A stretch of DNA of 64,000 nt, taken from assembly GCA_963722815.1 (NCBI GenBank), contig CAVROM010000006.1, positions 1 through 64,000 on the forward strand, given 5' to 3'. A program made the position numbers and the translations under genes. This DNA is from DASQFQ01 sp963722815. Lineage in GTDB: Bacteria; Actinomycetota; Thermoleophilia; Solirubrobacterales; Solirubrobacteraceae. The notes under the pieces are model-generated. The model was not told the DNA's origin. It did no database searches and saw only the letters and a program-made list of their open reading frames with translations. The number at the start of each line of letters is the position of its first letter. Within the stretch, counting starts at the first letter, position 1. Shown here one piece after another: positions 1-7,999 of the stretch.

Positions 1-1008
1 TCTTCAGCGCCGGCGACTCGCGCGTGTCGCTCGTGCCGCCCTTGTACGCGACGCCGACGACGAGCACTTCGCGCCCTTGACCGGCTTGCCCTCGTCGTTG
101 AGCGCCCGCTCGATCTTCTCGAGGCAGAAGTACGGCATCGCCTGGTTGACCTTGCCGGCGAGCTCGATGAACTCGGTCGACATGTCGTACTCGCGCGCCT
201 TCCAGGTCAGGTAGAAGGGGTCGACCGGGCAGGCAGTGGCCGCCCATGCCCGGGCCCGGGATCGAAGCGCGTGAAGCCGAACGGCTTGGTCGCGGCGGCG
301 TCGATGACCTCCCAGATGTCGATCCCCATGCGGTCGGCGAGCATCGCCATCTCGTTGACGAGCGCGATGTTGACCGAGCGGAAGATGTTCTCGAGCAGCT
401 TCGAGAGCTCGGCGACCTCCGGGGTGGAGACCGGGACGACGTGGTCGCAGACGCGCCCGTAGAGCTCGACGGCGCGGTCGGTGCAGGCCTGGGTGAGGCC
501 GCCGACGACCTTCGGCGTGTTGCGCAGCGTGTAGTCGGTGCGGCCGGGATCGACGCGCTCGGGGGAGAAGGCGAGGTTGAAGTCCTCGCCGGCGCGCAGG
601 CCGGACTCCTCGAGCAGCGGAACGAGATGTTCCCGTGTCGTGCCGGGGAAGGTCGTGGACTCGAGCACGACGAGCTGGCCCTTCGCGATCGACGCCGGCG
701 AGCGCGCGCGAGGCGTTCAGCAGCGGGCCGAGGTCGGGCTCGCGGTTGCGCGTGAGCGGCGTCGGGCACGCAGACGAGGATCGCCTCGGCCTCGTGGAGC
801 TCGACGAAGCGCGTCGTGAACGTGCAGCGCTCGAGCACCGCGCCGAGGCGCTCGGCCGGGATGTCCTCGATGTGCGAGCGGCCCTCGCGGAGCGCGGCGA
901 TCTTCGCCTGGTCGACGTCGATGCCGATCACGTCGATGGCCGGCCTCGGCGAAGCCGACCGCCAGCGGCAGCCCGACGTAGCCCATGTCCGACGATCCCG
1001 ATGCTCAT
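1..1008 (-). CDS. Nucleotide-sugar 6-dehydrogenase, WbpA/UDP-GlcNAc dehydrogenase type (partial, frameshifted)
   Basis: NAD-dependent oxidation of a UDP-sugar to the uronic acid, a precursor step for surface polysaccharide. The N-terminus (ATG at 1008) carries the Rossmann motif GMGYVGLPLAVGFAEAG. The middle has STTFPGTT and FSPERVDPGR, and near 215-250 is the catalytic-Cys motif GPGMGGHCLPVDP followed by FYLTWKAREYD, which is typical of the WbpA/VipA branch. The C-terminal domain runs off the window start. At least three single-base indels (near 985, 940 and 229) break the frame although similarity continues, so the enzyme is probably intact in the organism. It is the last gene of the leftward run that includes gmd. 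UDP-GalNAc or UDP-ManNAc dehydrogenase specificity cannot be excluded. Confidence 0.85.
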
Positions 1009-1041
1009 GGCGCGACACCCGAGCAACGGTAGCGGCGTCGC

Positions 1042-1644
1042 CTACGGGCGCCTGAACTCGGCCCGCCAGCGCGGGCCCGGCAGCGCCTCGACCCGCTCCG
1101 GCTCCAGCCCGCCGCGCGCGAACGAGTCCAGCTCGGCGCGCGTCAGCGGCCACGGCGGGCCCTCGACCGGGCCGTCGGCCTCGTCGCGTGCGGAGGCGAC
1201 GACGAGCAGCGTGCCGCGCGGCGCGACGAAGGCCCCGACCCGCGCGATCGCGCGCGAGCGCACGGACTCCGGCAGGGACTGCACGGTCAGCGACTCGAAC
1301 ACGAACGCGAACGCCTCGGCCCAGGCCTGCGGCGGGTCGAGCAGGTCGGCGACGACGTAGTTCACGGCGCTGCCGGGGTGGCGCTCCTGCGCGGCGCGCA
1401 CGGCCGTCGGCGCGACGTCGAACGCGGTCACGTCGAACCCGAGCGAGCTCAGGTACTCCGCGTCGGCGCCGAACCCGCAGCCGACGACTAGGGCGCCGAG
1501 GCCCGCCCCGTCCAACCCGCGCCCCGCGGCCCACTCCACGAGCAGGTCGCGCGGCTCGTCGCGATCCCACGGCACCTCCCGCTCGCCGCGCTCGGCGGCG
1601 GCGTAGAGCGGCTCGAACCAGCCGGTGGGGTCGTCGTCGGTCAC
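1042..1644 (-). CDS. SAM-dependent methyltransferase, TPMT-like
   Basis: A 200-residue class I methyltransferase. The SAM motif VVGCGFGADAEYL lies near residue 52, the acidic residue after beta-2 in FDVTAFDVAP near 73, and the motif-IV-like VFESLTVQSLP near 118. Size and the N-terminal W-rich segment (WFEPLYAA) resemble the thiopurine-methyltransferase-like subgroup, but the substrate is unknown. It starts with GTG at 1644, whose GTGA overlaps the likely true stop of gmd (TGA at 1641-1643), so it is translationally coupled to gmd. An acceptor in the glycan pathway or an unrelated small molecule are both possible. Confidence 0.8.
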   Translation of the reverse strand: MTDDDPTGWFEPLYAAAERGEREVPWDRDEPRDLLVEWAAGRGLDGAGLGALVVGCGFGADAEYLSSLGFDVTAFDVAPTAVRAAQERHPGSAVNYVVADLLDPPQAWAEAFAFVFESLTVQSLPESVRSRAIARVGAFVAPRGTLLVVASARDEADGPVEGPPWPLTRAELDSFARGGLEPERVEALPGPRWRAEFRRP

Positions 1645-2608
1645 GACCCTGGAGCAGCTTCAGGTCGGCGTCGACCATCAGCCGGATCAGCTGCTCGAAG
1701 CTCGTCGCCGGCTTCCAGCCCAGCTCGCGCTCCGCCTTCGACGCGTCGCCGACCAGCAGGTCGACCTCCGCCGGGCGCTTGAACGCGTCGTCGATCCGCA
1801 CGTGGTTCTCCCACGGCACGCCGGCCTGGTCGAACGCGACCTCGACCAGGCGCTGCACCGTGTTGGTCTTGCCGGTGGCGATCACGAAGTCGTCGGGCTT
1901 GTCGTGCTGCAGCATCAGCCACATCGCCTCGACGTAGTCCTTCGCGTAGCCCCAGTCGCGCTTGGCCTCGAGGTTGCCGAGGGCGACCTCGTCGCGCAGG
2001 CCGAGCTTGATCGCCGCCGCGTGCCACGTGACCTTGCGCGTCACGAACTCCAACCCGCGGCGCTCGGACTCGTGGTTGAAGAGGATCCCCGACGTCAGGA
2101 ACATGTCGTAGGACTCGCGGTAGTTGACCGTGATGTGGTGGCCGTAGACCTTGGCCACGCCGTACGGCGAGCGCGGATAGAACGGGGTGCTCTCGGTCTG
2201 CGGGGTCTCGCGGACCTTGCCGAACATCTCGCTCGAGCTCGCCTGGTAGAAGCGGACCTCGGGGCAGACCTCGCGGATGCACTCGAGCAGCCGCGTGACG
2301 CCGACGCCGGTGAACTCGGCGGTCAGCGTCGGCTGGATCCAGGAGATGCCGACGAACGACATCGCGGCGAGGTTGTAGACCTCGTCGGGCTTCGCGGCGC
2401 GCAGCGTGTCGATCAGCGAGCGGTGGTCGAGCAGGTCGCCCTGGTGGAGCGTGATGCGCTCGCGCAGGTGCTCGATGCGCTCGAACTTCTCCGTCGACGC
2501 ACGGCGGACCATGCCGTGGACCTCGTAGCCCTTGTCGAGCAGCAGCTCGGCCAGGTAGGAGCCGTCCTGGCCCGTGATCCCCGTGATGAGCGCGCGCTTG
2601 CCGCTCAT
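1641..2608 (-). CDS. gmd: GDP-mannose 4,6-dehydratase
   Basis: Converts GDP-D-mannose to GDP-4-keto-6-deoxy-D-mannose, the entry to GDP-fucose, GDP-rhamnose and perosamine precursors. Reading from ATG 2608: N-terminal NADP motif GITGQDGSYLAELLLDKGY, then SSSEMFGKV, the active-site PRSPYGVAK (Tyr and Lys of the SDR triad), FNHESERRG and the Gmd signature KRDWGYAKDYVEAMW, all in one frame. The ATGA at 2605-2608 overlaps the stop of the upstream SDR. The frame stays open into the next gene. One missing G in the GGG run near 1648 would give an in-frame TGA at 1641-1643 and a natural end, so a 1-base deletion is likely. About 322 residues, normal for Gmd. Confidence 0.93.
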
Positions 2609-3540
2609 GCGGCCATCTCCAGGCGCTGAAGCCATTCCACGGTCTCGGCGACCCCCTCGGCCACGCTGACCTTCGCCTCCCACCCCAGCAGCTCGCGCGC
2701 CTTCTCCACCGACGCGGAGCGCCGCGCCGGGTCGACCGTCTTGGGCGACGGCTCGGTCGCGAGCTCGAGCTGCTCCGGGTCGCGGCCGCAGGCCTCCCAG
2801 CACAGCCGGGCGAGCTCGGCGATCGAGGTCTCCTCGCGCCAGGCGATGTTGAACGCCTCGCCCTCGCCGGCCGGCGAGCTCATGGCGCAGACGAGGCCGT
2901 CGGCGACGTCGTCGAGCCAGGTGAAGGTGCGCGTCTGCTCGCCGCTGCCGTAGATCGGCATCGGGCTGAGGCCGTCGAGCGACTTGCGGATCAGGTCGGG
3001 GATGACCGCGTCGTCGGGGCCGCCGGGCCCGTAGGCGTTGAACGGGCGGCAGATCGTGTAGCGGAGGCCGTGCTCCGCGGCCGCCGCGAGGCAGTACATC
3101 TCGCCCGTCAGCTTCGAGAACCCGTACGCGGACTGCGGCGGCGGGCACTCCCAGGCGTGCTCCTCGGGGGTGGGGAACACCGTCGCGCGCTCGTAGACGG
3201 TGCTGGAGCTCACGTAGACGAAGCGCGCCACGTCGGCGTCCAGCGCCGCGCGCACGACCGCGTTCGACAGCGCGTTGTTGACCTCGGTCAGCGTGTGCGG
3301 GGCGCCCGTGCCCTCGACGATCCCGGCCAGGTGGATCGCGTGCGTGCAGCCCGCGAGCGCCTTGCGGGCCTCGGAGAGCGCGCGCAGGTCGCCGCGGTGG
3401 ACCTCGCAGCCCTCGCGCATCCAGGCCGGCACGGCGCGCTGGTCGGAGACGCGGACCTCGTAATCGGGGTCGCGGAGCAGGCGGCGGACGACCGCCGCGC
3501 CCAGGACGCCGGCGCCGCCGGTCACGAGCACACGCTGCAT
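2605..3540 (-). CDS. NAD-dependent epimerase/dehydratase (extended SDR)
   Basis: A 311-residue extended short-chain dehydrogenase acting on a nucleotide sugar. Visible are the dinucleotide motif VLVTGGAGVLGAAV at residues 4-17, the VSSSTVYE strand with the catalytic Ser/Thr near 112, and the YGFSK triad (YxxxK) near 138. A substrate-binding C-terminal part follows (RPFNAYGPGGPDD, TFTWLDDVADGL). It resembles UDP-glucose 4-epimerase and dTDP-glucose dehydratase relatives, and specificity cannot be read from sequence. First gene of the leftward run SDR-gmd-methyltransferase-dehydrogenase. A TAGCCT hexamer 10 nt upstream of the ATG suggests a leaderless transcript. Confidence 0.85.
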   Translation of the reverse strand: MQRVLVTGGAGVLGAAVVRRLLRDPDYEVRVSDQRAVPAWMREGCEVHRGDLRALSEARKALAGCTHAIHLAGIVEGTGAPHTLTEVNNALSNAVVRAALDADVARFVYVSSSTVYERATVFPTPEEHAWECPPPQSAYGFSKLTGEMYCLAAAAEHGLRYTICRPFNAYGPGGPDDAVIPDLIRKSLDGLSPMPIYGSGEQTRTFTWLDDVADGLVCAMSSPAGEGEAFNIAWREETSIAELARLCWEACGRDPEQLELATEPSPKTVDPARRSASVEKARELLGWEAKVSVAEGVAETVEWLQRLEMAA

Positions 3541-3550
3541 GCGGGCCGGG

Positions 3551-3556
3551 AGGCTA
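3551..3556 (-). promoter_or_regulatory. -10 element (TAGCCT) of the SDR gene
   Basis: On the minus strand TAGCCT ends 10 nt before the ATG at 3540 and no Shine-Dalgarno sequence lies between. The spacing predicts a transcript starting at or within a few bases of the start codon. This is one of a recurring set in the window. Confidence 0.5.
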
Positions 3557-3557
3557 G

Positions 3558-3932
3558 CTACCAGACCAGTGGGACGCCGTACGGGCGCAGTGCCTCGTCG
3601 CTCGAGACCAGCGCGGCCCGCTCGGCCGCGGCCTGTGCCACCAGCAGCCGATCGAACGGGTCGCGGTGGTGCCAGGGCAGGTTCTCGACCGCCGCGGCGT
3701 GCTCGATGCTCACAGGGAGCGGTTGGACGCCGGCGCCGAGCAGGAGCGAGAGGTACTCATCAGGGACGGCGAGCTTGCCGAGCGAGCGCTTGATGGCGAC
3801 CTCCCAGACGACGGCAGCGCTCAGGAACACACGGTTGGTGTCGTCGAAGAGGTGTTCGCGGGCGCGCTCGCCGAGGCGCTGGTCGCGGCTGAGGAGCCAA
3901 AGGGCGGCGTGCGTATCGAGGAGCAGCCTCAA
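3558..3932 (-). CDS. vapC: VapC-type PIN-domain toxin
   Basis: A 124-residue type II toxin, predicted Mg-dependent RNase. The PIN signature is complete: LLLDTHAALW at residues 3-12 (first catalytic Asp), VVWEVAIKRSLGKL near 42 (Glu), PWHHRDPFDRLLVAQA near 86 (Asp) and a C-terminal VSSDEALRPYG (Asp). It belongs to the short THALLW subgroup. The ATG overlaps the antitoxin stop by 4 bases (ATGA at 3929-3932), the usual antitoxin-first coupling. Targets are unknown; members of the family cut tRNA or rRNA. Confidence 0.92.
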   Translation of the reverse strand: MRLLLDTHAALWLLSRDQRLGERAREHLFDDTNRVFLSAAVVWEVAIKRSLGKLAVPDEYLSLLLGAGVQPLPVSIEHAAAVENLPWHHRDPFDRLLVAQAAAERAALVSSDEALRPYGVPLVW

Positions 3933-4165
3933 CGCGCGCCGAACGCCTCGGCGATGTCGTCGGGCAGCTCATCGAAGTCCTCGGCCATGTGGACGCGGCC
4001 TTGGAGTGCGCCGTGGACGGACGCCAGCGAGCTCGCGCGTGGGACCGGGACGAGGCGAGCCACCGGAGCGCCGTTGCGGGCGATGACGATGTCCTCGCCC
4101 GCCTGCGCCCGCTCGACGAGCTTCGACAGGTTCGTCTTCGCCTCGTGCATTCCGATCTGCGCCAT
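3929..4165 (-). CDS. Phd/YefM-family antitoxin
   Basis: A 78-residue antitoxin partner of the PIN toxin. The N-terminal half has the Phd/YefM fold signature MHEAKTNLSKLVERAQAGE followed by IVIARNGAPVARLVP, the dimeric DNA-binding part. The C-terminal half (AEDFDELPDDIAEAFG) is acidic and is the probable toxin-neutralising tail. It starts at ATG 4165, 6 nt after a TAGGAT hexamer, so it is probably leaderless. Two tandem TTAGCTAGG boxes lie just upstream and are the likely autorepression operator. Confidence 0.92.
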   Translation of the reverse strand: MAQIGMHEAKTNLSKLVERAQAGEDIVIARNGAPVARLVPVPRASSLASVHGALQGRVHMAEDFDELPDDIAEAFGAR

Positions 4166-4171
4166 GCGCCG

Positions 4172-4202
4172 ATCCTAGCGCAGCTTAGCTAGGTTAGCTA
4201 GG
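4172..4202 (-). promoter_or_regulatory. Toxin-antitoxin promoter and tandem operator
   Basis: Minus-strand -10 TAGGAT occupies 4172-4177, 6 nt from the antitoxin ATG. Two abutting direct copies of TTAGCTAGG lie at 4185-4193 and 4194-4202, each with a self-complementary TAGCTA core, over the -35 position. This is a plausible binding site for the antitoxin or toxin-antitoxin complex; binding is inferred. Confidence 0.6.
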
Positions 4203-4203
4203 T

Positions 4204-5433
4204 CTACTTGCACATCGTGAAGCGCTTGGACACCGTCTTGCGGTGCACGTGCTTCTGGCCCGGGCGGCGGTAGTAGATCCGCGCGTGGACGCGGTGCTTC
4301 GACCCCCGCTTGTAGGCCACGCGGATGCGTGCCTTGTACGGCTTCTTGCGGTCGGTGCGCTTGTGCTTGCCGCGGTCGACGAAGAAGAGGACCTTGATGA
4401 TCCGCGGCTTCTTGCGGCCCGCGCGCTTGTGGACCTTGATGCTGACCGGCACGCGGTTGCCCCTCGGGATGCAGCCGAGGCCGGCTCGGAGGCGCAGCTC
4501 GGACGCCGTCAATGGCGGGACCGGGTCCTTGTAGAGCGGCGCGCGGCCGAGGTTCTGCCACGGCGTCCAGGTGCCGGCGAAGCTCCGGTACGCGATCACC
4601 GAGCCGCTGCGTGCGACCAGCGCGAGCCGCCCCGGGCTGATCGCCACGGCGCCCGGCGCGGAGCTGACCGGGCCGTCCAACGCGCTGAAGCCGACCCAGC
4701 TCGGCGCCTGGTAGGAGGCGTCGTAGACGAGTGTTGCCGCCGCCGCGGGCGAAGACGTCGCGCCGGTTGCCGTCCCACGCCGTGCCGGAGACGCCGCTGG
4801 TGAGGTTGCCGCCGAGGTAGGCGTAGTCGGTCCAGCCGCTGCCCGAGATCCAGGACTTCTGGTAGAGGGCGTGGTTCGTCGCGCGCACCCAGACGTCGAT
4901 GATCCCCGGGGCCGGGCGAGACGCTGCTCGGGCGCCCGCTGAGGCCGCCGCCGAGCGCGGCGAACCCGGACCAGCCATTGCCCGAGGCCCAGTAGCCGTG
5001 GTAGAGCTGCTGGTTGCCGCCGACGCCGACCACGTCGATCTCCCCCGTGCCCTGGCGCAGGCTCGCGCCCGGGGCGGAGAGGAAGGCGCCGCCGAGGCGC
5101 TCCCATGAGGGTGACCAGCCCGCGGCCGGGGTGAAGTACCGGTGGTAGTAGGCGTTGTCGCCGCCGCGGACGAAGACGTCGTAGATGTTGCCGCGGGTGA
5201 TGGCGACCGGGCCGGAGGTCGCCGCGCCGCCGATCGAGGACCAGCCCGACCAGCTCGAGCCGTTCCAGCTGCGGGTCCAGACCGCTCCGTCGGTGCCGCG
5301 CACGAACATCCGCATGTCGCCCGCGCCGACCGCCGCGATGGCGGGGTCGTCGTCGACCACGTCGGCTCGCGCCGGGGCGGCGGCGAGCAAGTGCGAGCGC
5401 GCCCGCGAGCAGCAGCACGACGATCCGGCTCAT
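4204..5433 (-). CDS. Secreted beta-propeller (PLL/tectonin-like) protein with basic C-terminal domain (frameshifted)
   Basis: Exported protein. The N-terminus from ATG 5433 is a signal peptide (MSRIVVLLLAGALA, then LAAAPARADV). Then come about five repeats of roughly 48 residues with the pattern DVFVRG-DNALY-W-GWS-LGG-TSGP (for example IYDVFVRGGDNAYYHRYF, IIDVWVRATNHALYQKSW). This is the blade pattern of PLL-like fucose-binding lectins and related propellers, so a glycan-binding surface role is plausible. The last 90 residues are rich in Lys, Arg and His and end in RFTMCK, perhaps an Ig-like wall-binding domain. At least three indels (near 5390, 4925 and 4735) interrupt the frame. It ends 2 bases from the toxin-antitoxin operator. 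Confidence 0.7.
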   Translation of the reverse strand: MSRIVVLLLAGALALARRRPGASRRGRRRPRHRGGRRGRHADVRARHRRSGLDPQLERLELVGLVLDRRRGDLRPGRHHPRQHLRRLRPRRRQRLLPPVLHPGRGLVTLMGAPRRRLPLRPGREPAPGHGGDRRGRRRRQPAALPRLLGLGQWLVRVRRARRRPQRAPEQRLARPRGSSTSGCARRTTPSTRSPGSRAAAGPTTPTSAATSPAASPARRGTATGATSSPAAAATLVYDASYQAPSWVGFSALDGPVSSAPGAVAISPGRLALVARSGSVIAYRSFAGTWTPWQNLGRAPLYKDPVPPLTASELRLRAGLGCIPRGNRVPVSIKVHKRAGRKKPRIIKVLFFVDRGKHKRTDRKKPYKARIRVAYKRGSKHRVHARIYYRRPGQKHVHRKTVSKRFTMCK

Positions 5434-5438
5434 CGTGG

Positions 5439-6266
5439 TCAGGACCGGTGGCGCAGGTGCGCGAGGTACTGGCGTGCGAAGCCGATGACGAAGCGCGGGT
5501 TGTAGTGGAGGTAGCGACGCCACAGCCGGCGCGGCTCCTGGGCGAGGCGGAAGGCCCACTCGAGGCCGAGGCGCTGGAGGCCGTCGGGCGCCTGGCGCTT
5601 GAGGCCGGCGTGGAAGTCGAAGGCGGCGCCGACGCCGATCAGGACGGCGGCGTCGAGCCGGTCGCGCATCGCGGCCATCCACTTCTCCTGCAGCGGCACG
5701 CCGAGGCCGACCCAGATGACGTCGGCGCCGGAGGCGTTGAGCTCGGCGGCGATGGCGGCGGCCTCGTCGTCGTCGAGCGCGCGGAACGGGCCGGGGCGGA
5801 CGCCGGCGATCTGCAGCCCGGGGTAGCGGCGCGGCAGCTCGTCGCGCAGCCGCTCGAGCGCCTCCTGGCGGCCGCCGTAGAGGAAGAAGCGCAGGCCGGT
5901 GCGGGCGGCGCGCTCGCAGGCGTGCTCCATCAGGTCGGGCCCGTAGACGCGGCTCGGGAGGTTGTGGCCGAGCAGGTTCATCGCCCACACGAGCGGCTGG
6001 CCGTCGGGCACGGTGAGGTTCGAGTCGAGCACCGCGCGCTGGAGCTCCGGGTCCTCCTGGAAGGCCATCACGGTGTGCACGGCGGCGACGCAGATGTAGC
6101 CGCGGGCGTGGCGGGCGACGGTCTCGTCGATCCAGTCGAGCGTGCGCTCGTAGTCCGTGAGGGCGAGCGGGACGCCGAGAACCGGCTGTGCGGACACGGG
6201 GACGGGCTCCGCGCCGGCGTCGGCGGACTCCAAGGGTTTCGACGGGTTGACGGCCATGGATGGCAC
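5439..6266 (-). CDS. WecG/TagA/CpsF-family glycosyltransferase
   Basis: A 275-residue GT26 enzyme, predicted to add ManNAc or a related sugar to a lipid-linked intermediate at the inner face of the membrane. Family motifs: VHTVMAFQEDPEL, the catalytic-Asp segment LTVPDGQPLVWA near 86, RVYGPDLM, FFLYGG, and GVPLQEKWM near 188, with VGAAFDFHAG after it. The C-terminal basic amphipathic part (EPRRLWRRYLHYNPRF) fits peripheral membrane association. The start could be GTG 6266 or ATG 6257. It is divergent from the gene at 6349, with about 80 bp between. Confidence 0.9.
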   Translation of the reverse strand: MPSMAVNPSKPLESADAGAEPVPVSAQPVLGVPLALTDYERTLDWIDETVARHARGYICVAAVHTVMAFQEDPELQRAVLDSNLTVPDGQPLVWAMNLLGHNLPSRVYGPDLMEHACERAARTGLRFFLYGGRQEALERLRDELPRRYPGLQIAGVRPGPFRALDDDEAAAIAAELNASGADVIWVGLGVPLQEKWMAAMRDRLDAAVLIGVGAAFDFHAGLKRQAPDGLQRLGLEWAFRLAQEPRRLWRRYLHYNPRFVIGFARQYLAHLRHRS

Positions 6267-6348
6267 GGCAGAGGCTCAAACGCGTCCGCACATGGGGAAG
6301 TTGCGCGGGTCCTGCTGCAGATCCAGGGTACCCTCGCGGACCGCTTCC

Positions 6349-7353
6349 ATGACCAGCGTCCTCTTCCTGCACGCGAACGCCGAGGACTACCTCGCCGACT
6401 CGCTGCTCCACGGGCTGCGCAGCCTGCTCGGCGCGGACGTCGTCGACGTGCCCCGCCGCGACTCGCTCTACGCGGTCGAGGACCAGAGCCGCGTGTACGG
6501 GCGCGGCTTCACGCTCTACGGCACGCTGCCGGAGATCGACGTGTGGCGCGGGTGGGCGATCGACCGCGCGATGCGGGGGGAGTTCGACGTCGTCGTGTTC
6601 GCCGACATCTGGCGCTACTGGGGGCCGTGGGCGCAGATGCGCTCGCGGCTGTTCGAGCTCAAGCGGCGCAAGGTGACGTTGGTCGCGGTCGACGGCCACG
6701 ACTCCGAGGTGATGTACCCGCACGGGCCGGCGTACTGGTACGGCGCGCGCCCGTGGCCGCCGCCGCGCGCGCACGGCCGGATCGCGTTCTTCAAGCGCGA
6801 GCTGACGCCCCTCACCGCCCGCCTGCGCTACTACGGCCTGCTGCCCGCCGACCTCGCCGAGCGCCGCCTGGCGCGCTACGTCAAGCCGATCGCGTTCTCG
6901 ATCCCCGAGGACAAGCTCGCCACCGGCGACGAGCCCAAGTCGAAGCTGCTGGCCACCCACGTCGTCGACCCGGAGGTGCAGGCGCTGGTGCCGGGCACGG
7001 CGACCAGCTACGCGTTCGAGGACGAGGCCGACTACTACGCCGACCTGCGCGGCTCGCGCTTCGGGATCACCACCAAGCGCCAGGGGTGGGACGCGATGCG
7101 CCACTACGAGCAGGCCGCGGCCGGCTGCGTGCCGTGCTTCCGCGACCTGCACCGCAAGCCGGCCACGTGCGCCCCGCACGGGCTGGACGAGACCAACTGC
7201 GTCGCCTACACCGACCCGCGCGCGCTGCTGGCTCGGCTCGAGGCGATGGGGGAGGACGAGTACGCCGCGCTGCGCCGCGGGGCGCTCGAGTGGGCGCGGC
7301 GCAACACCACGCGGGTGCGCGCGACGGAGTTCCTGCGCGCCATCGGGCGCTGA
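6349..7353 (+). CDS. Putative GT-B glycosyltransferase-like protein
   Basis: A 334-residue protein without an assignment I am sure of. The N-terminal half looks like a Rossmann half-domain (MTSVLFLHANAEDYLADSLL, then FDVVVFADIWRYWGPW). The C-terminal half has SRFGITTKRQGWDAMRHYE, AAAGCVPCFRDL and TNCVAYTDPRALLARLEAM, an arrangement like the C-terminal domain of GT1/CgeB-type transferases. I chose ATG 6349 because upstream codons lie in the divergent promoter region and homology-like sequence starts there; TACCCT 14 nt upstream may be its -10. It is followed 16 bp later by a methyltransferase. Confidence 0.55.
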   Translation: MTSVLFLHANAEDYLADSLLHGLRSLLGADVVDVPRRDSLYAVEDQSRVYGRGFTLYGTLPEIDVWRGWAIDRAMRGEFDVVVFADIWRYWGPWAQMRSRLFELKRRKVTLVAVDGHDSEVMYPHGPAYWYGARPWPPPRAHGRIAFFKRELTPLTARLRYYGLLPADLAERRLARYVKPIAFSIPEDKLATGDEPKSKLLATHVVDPEVQALVPGTATSYAFEDEADYYADLRGSRFGITTKRQGWDAMRHYEQAAAGCVPCFRDLHRKPATCAPHGLDETNCVAYTDPRALLARLEAMGEDEYAALRRGALEWARRNTTRVRATEFLRAIGR

Positions 7354-7354
7354 C

Positions 7355-7360
7355 TATCGT
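7355..7360 (+). promoter_or_regulatory. -10 element (TATCGT) of the methyltransferase gene
   Basis: TATCGT ends 9 nt before the ATG at 7370, directly after the upstream stop codon. There is no Shine-Dalgarno sequence, so a leaderless or nearly leaderless transcript is predicted for the methyltransferase-GT2-flippase run. Confidence 0.45.
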
Positions 7361-7369
7361 CTTTCCGCG

Positions 7370-7999
7370 ATGCTCGTCGGCTACGAGTCCGCTCGGCCGG
7401 ACGTCCAATCGCTGGTGCCCGCCTCCGCCCGCGCGATCCTCGACCTCGGCTGCTCCAACGGCGCGCTCGGCGCGGCGCTGAAGGCGCGCCAGGGCGCGAC
7501 GGTGCTGGGGGTCGAGTTGGGGGAGGAGTACGCCCGCGAGGCCGAGGCGCGGCTGGACCGCGTGATCGTCGCCGACGCCGAGGCGTTCGCGGCCGGCGCG
7601 GCGCCGCCGGAGGCGCCGTTCGACTGCCTGATCGCCGCCGACGTGCTCGAGCACCTGCGCGACCCGTGGGCGGCGCTGCGCGGGGTGGTGGCGATGCTGG
7701 CGCCGGGGGCGACCGCTGTCGTCTCGCTCCCCAACGTCCTGTTCTGGGCCGGGCTGCTGCGGGTGGTGCGCACGCGCCGCTGGCCGCGCGAGGCGCAGGG
7801 CCTGTTCGACGCCACGCACTTGCGCTGGTTCGGCGAGGCCGACGCGGTCGAGTTGCTCGGCCAGGCCGGGCTGCGCGACGTGCAGGTGCACCCGCGCTAC
7901 TGGGTCGAGGGCGCGGCGCTGCGGCGGCGGGAGCTGCTGGCCCGGACGCCGCTGCGGCCCTACCTCGCGCCGCAGCTGATCCTCACGGGCGTCAAGTGA
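7370..7999 (+). CDS. Class I SAM-dependent methyltransferase
   Basis: A 209-residue Methyltransf_23/11-type enzyme. Motif I is AILDLGCSNGALG near residue 22, the acidic ribose-binding residue is in VLGVELGEEY, and motif IV is LIAADVLEHLRDPW near 86, followed by VSLPNVLFWAGLLRV. The late segment LFDATHLRWF is shared with another methyltransferase of this window (12227-12877, DATHLRWY), so the two are paralogues. Such enzymes in glycan clusters usually O-methylate sugars or polyprenyl-linked chains. Its stop overlaps the GTG of the next gene (GTGA). Confidence 0.85.
   Translation: MLVGYESARPDVQSLVPASARAILDLGCSNGALGAALKARQGATVLGVELGEEYAREAEARLDRVIVADAEAFAAGAAPPEAPFDCLIAADVLEHLRDPWAALRGVVAMLAPGATAVVSLPNVLFWAGLLRVVRTRRWPREAQGLFDATHLRWFGEADAVELLGQAGLRDVQVHPRYWVEGAALRRRELLARTPLRPYLAPQLILTGVK

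Noticed and set aside
3558..4202. Toxin-antitoxin pair as a sign of a larger mobile element
   Set aside because: No integrase, transposase, direct flanking repeats or att-like site could be seen around it.
4204..7179. 991-codon minus-strand open frame
   Set aside because: Only its 3' part (4204 to about 4735) and the first codons near 5433 are the propeller protein; the rest is antisense to the WecG-type and GT-like genes and is Arg/Ala-rich shadow sequence.
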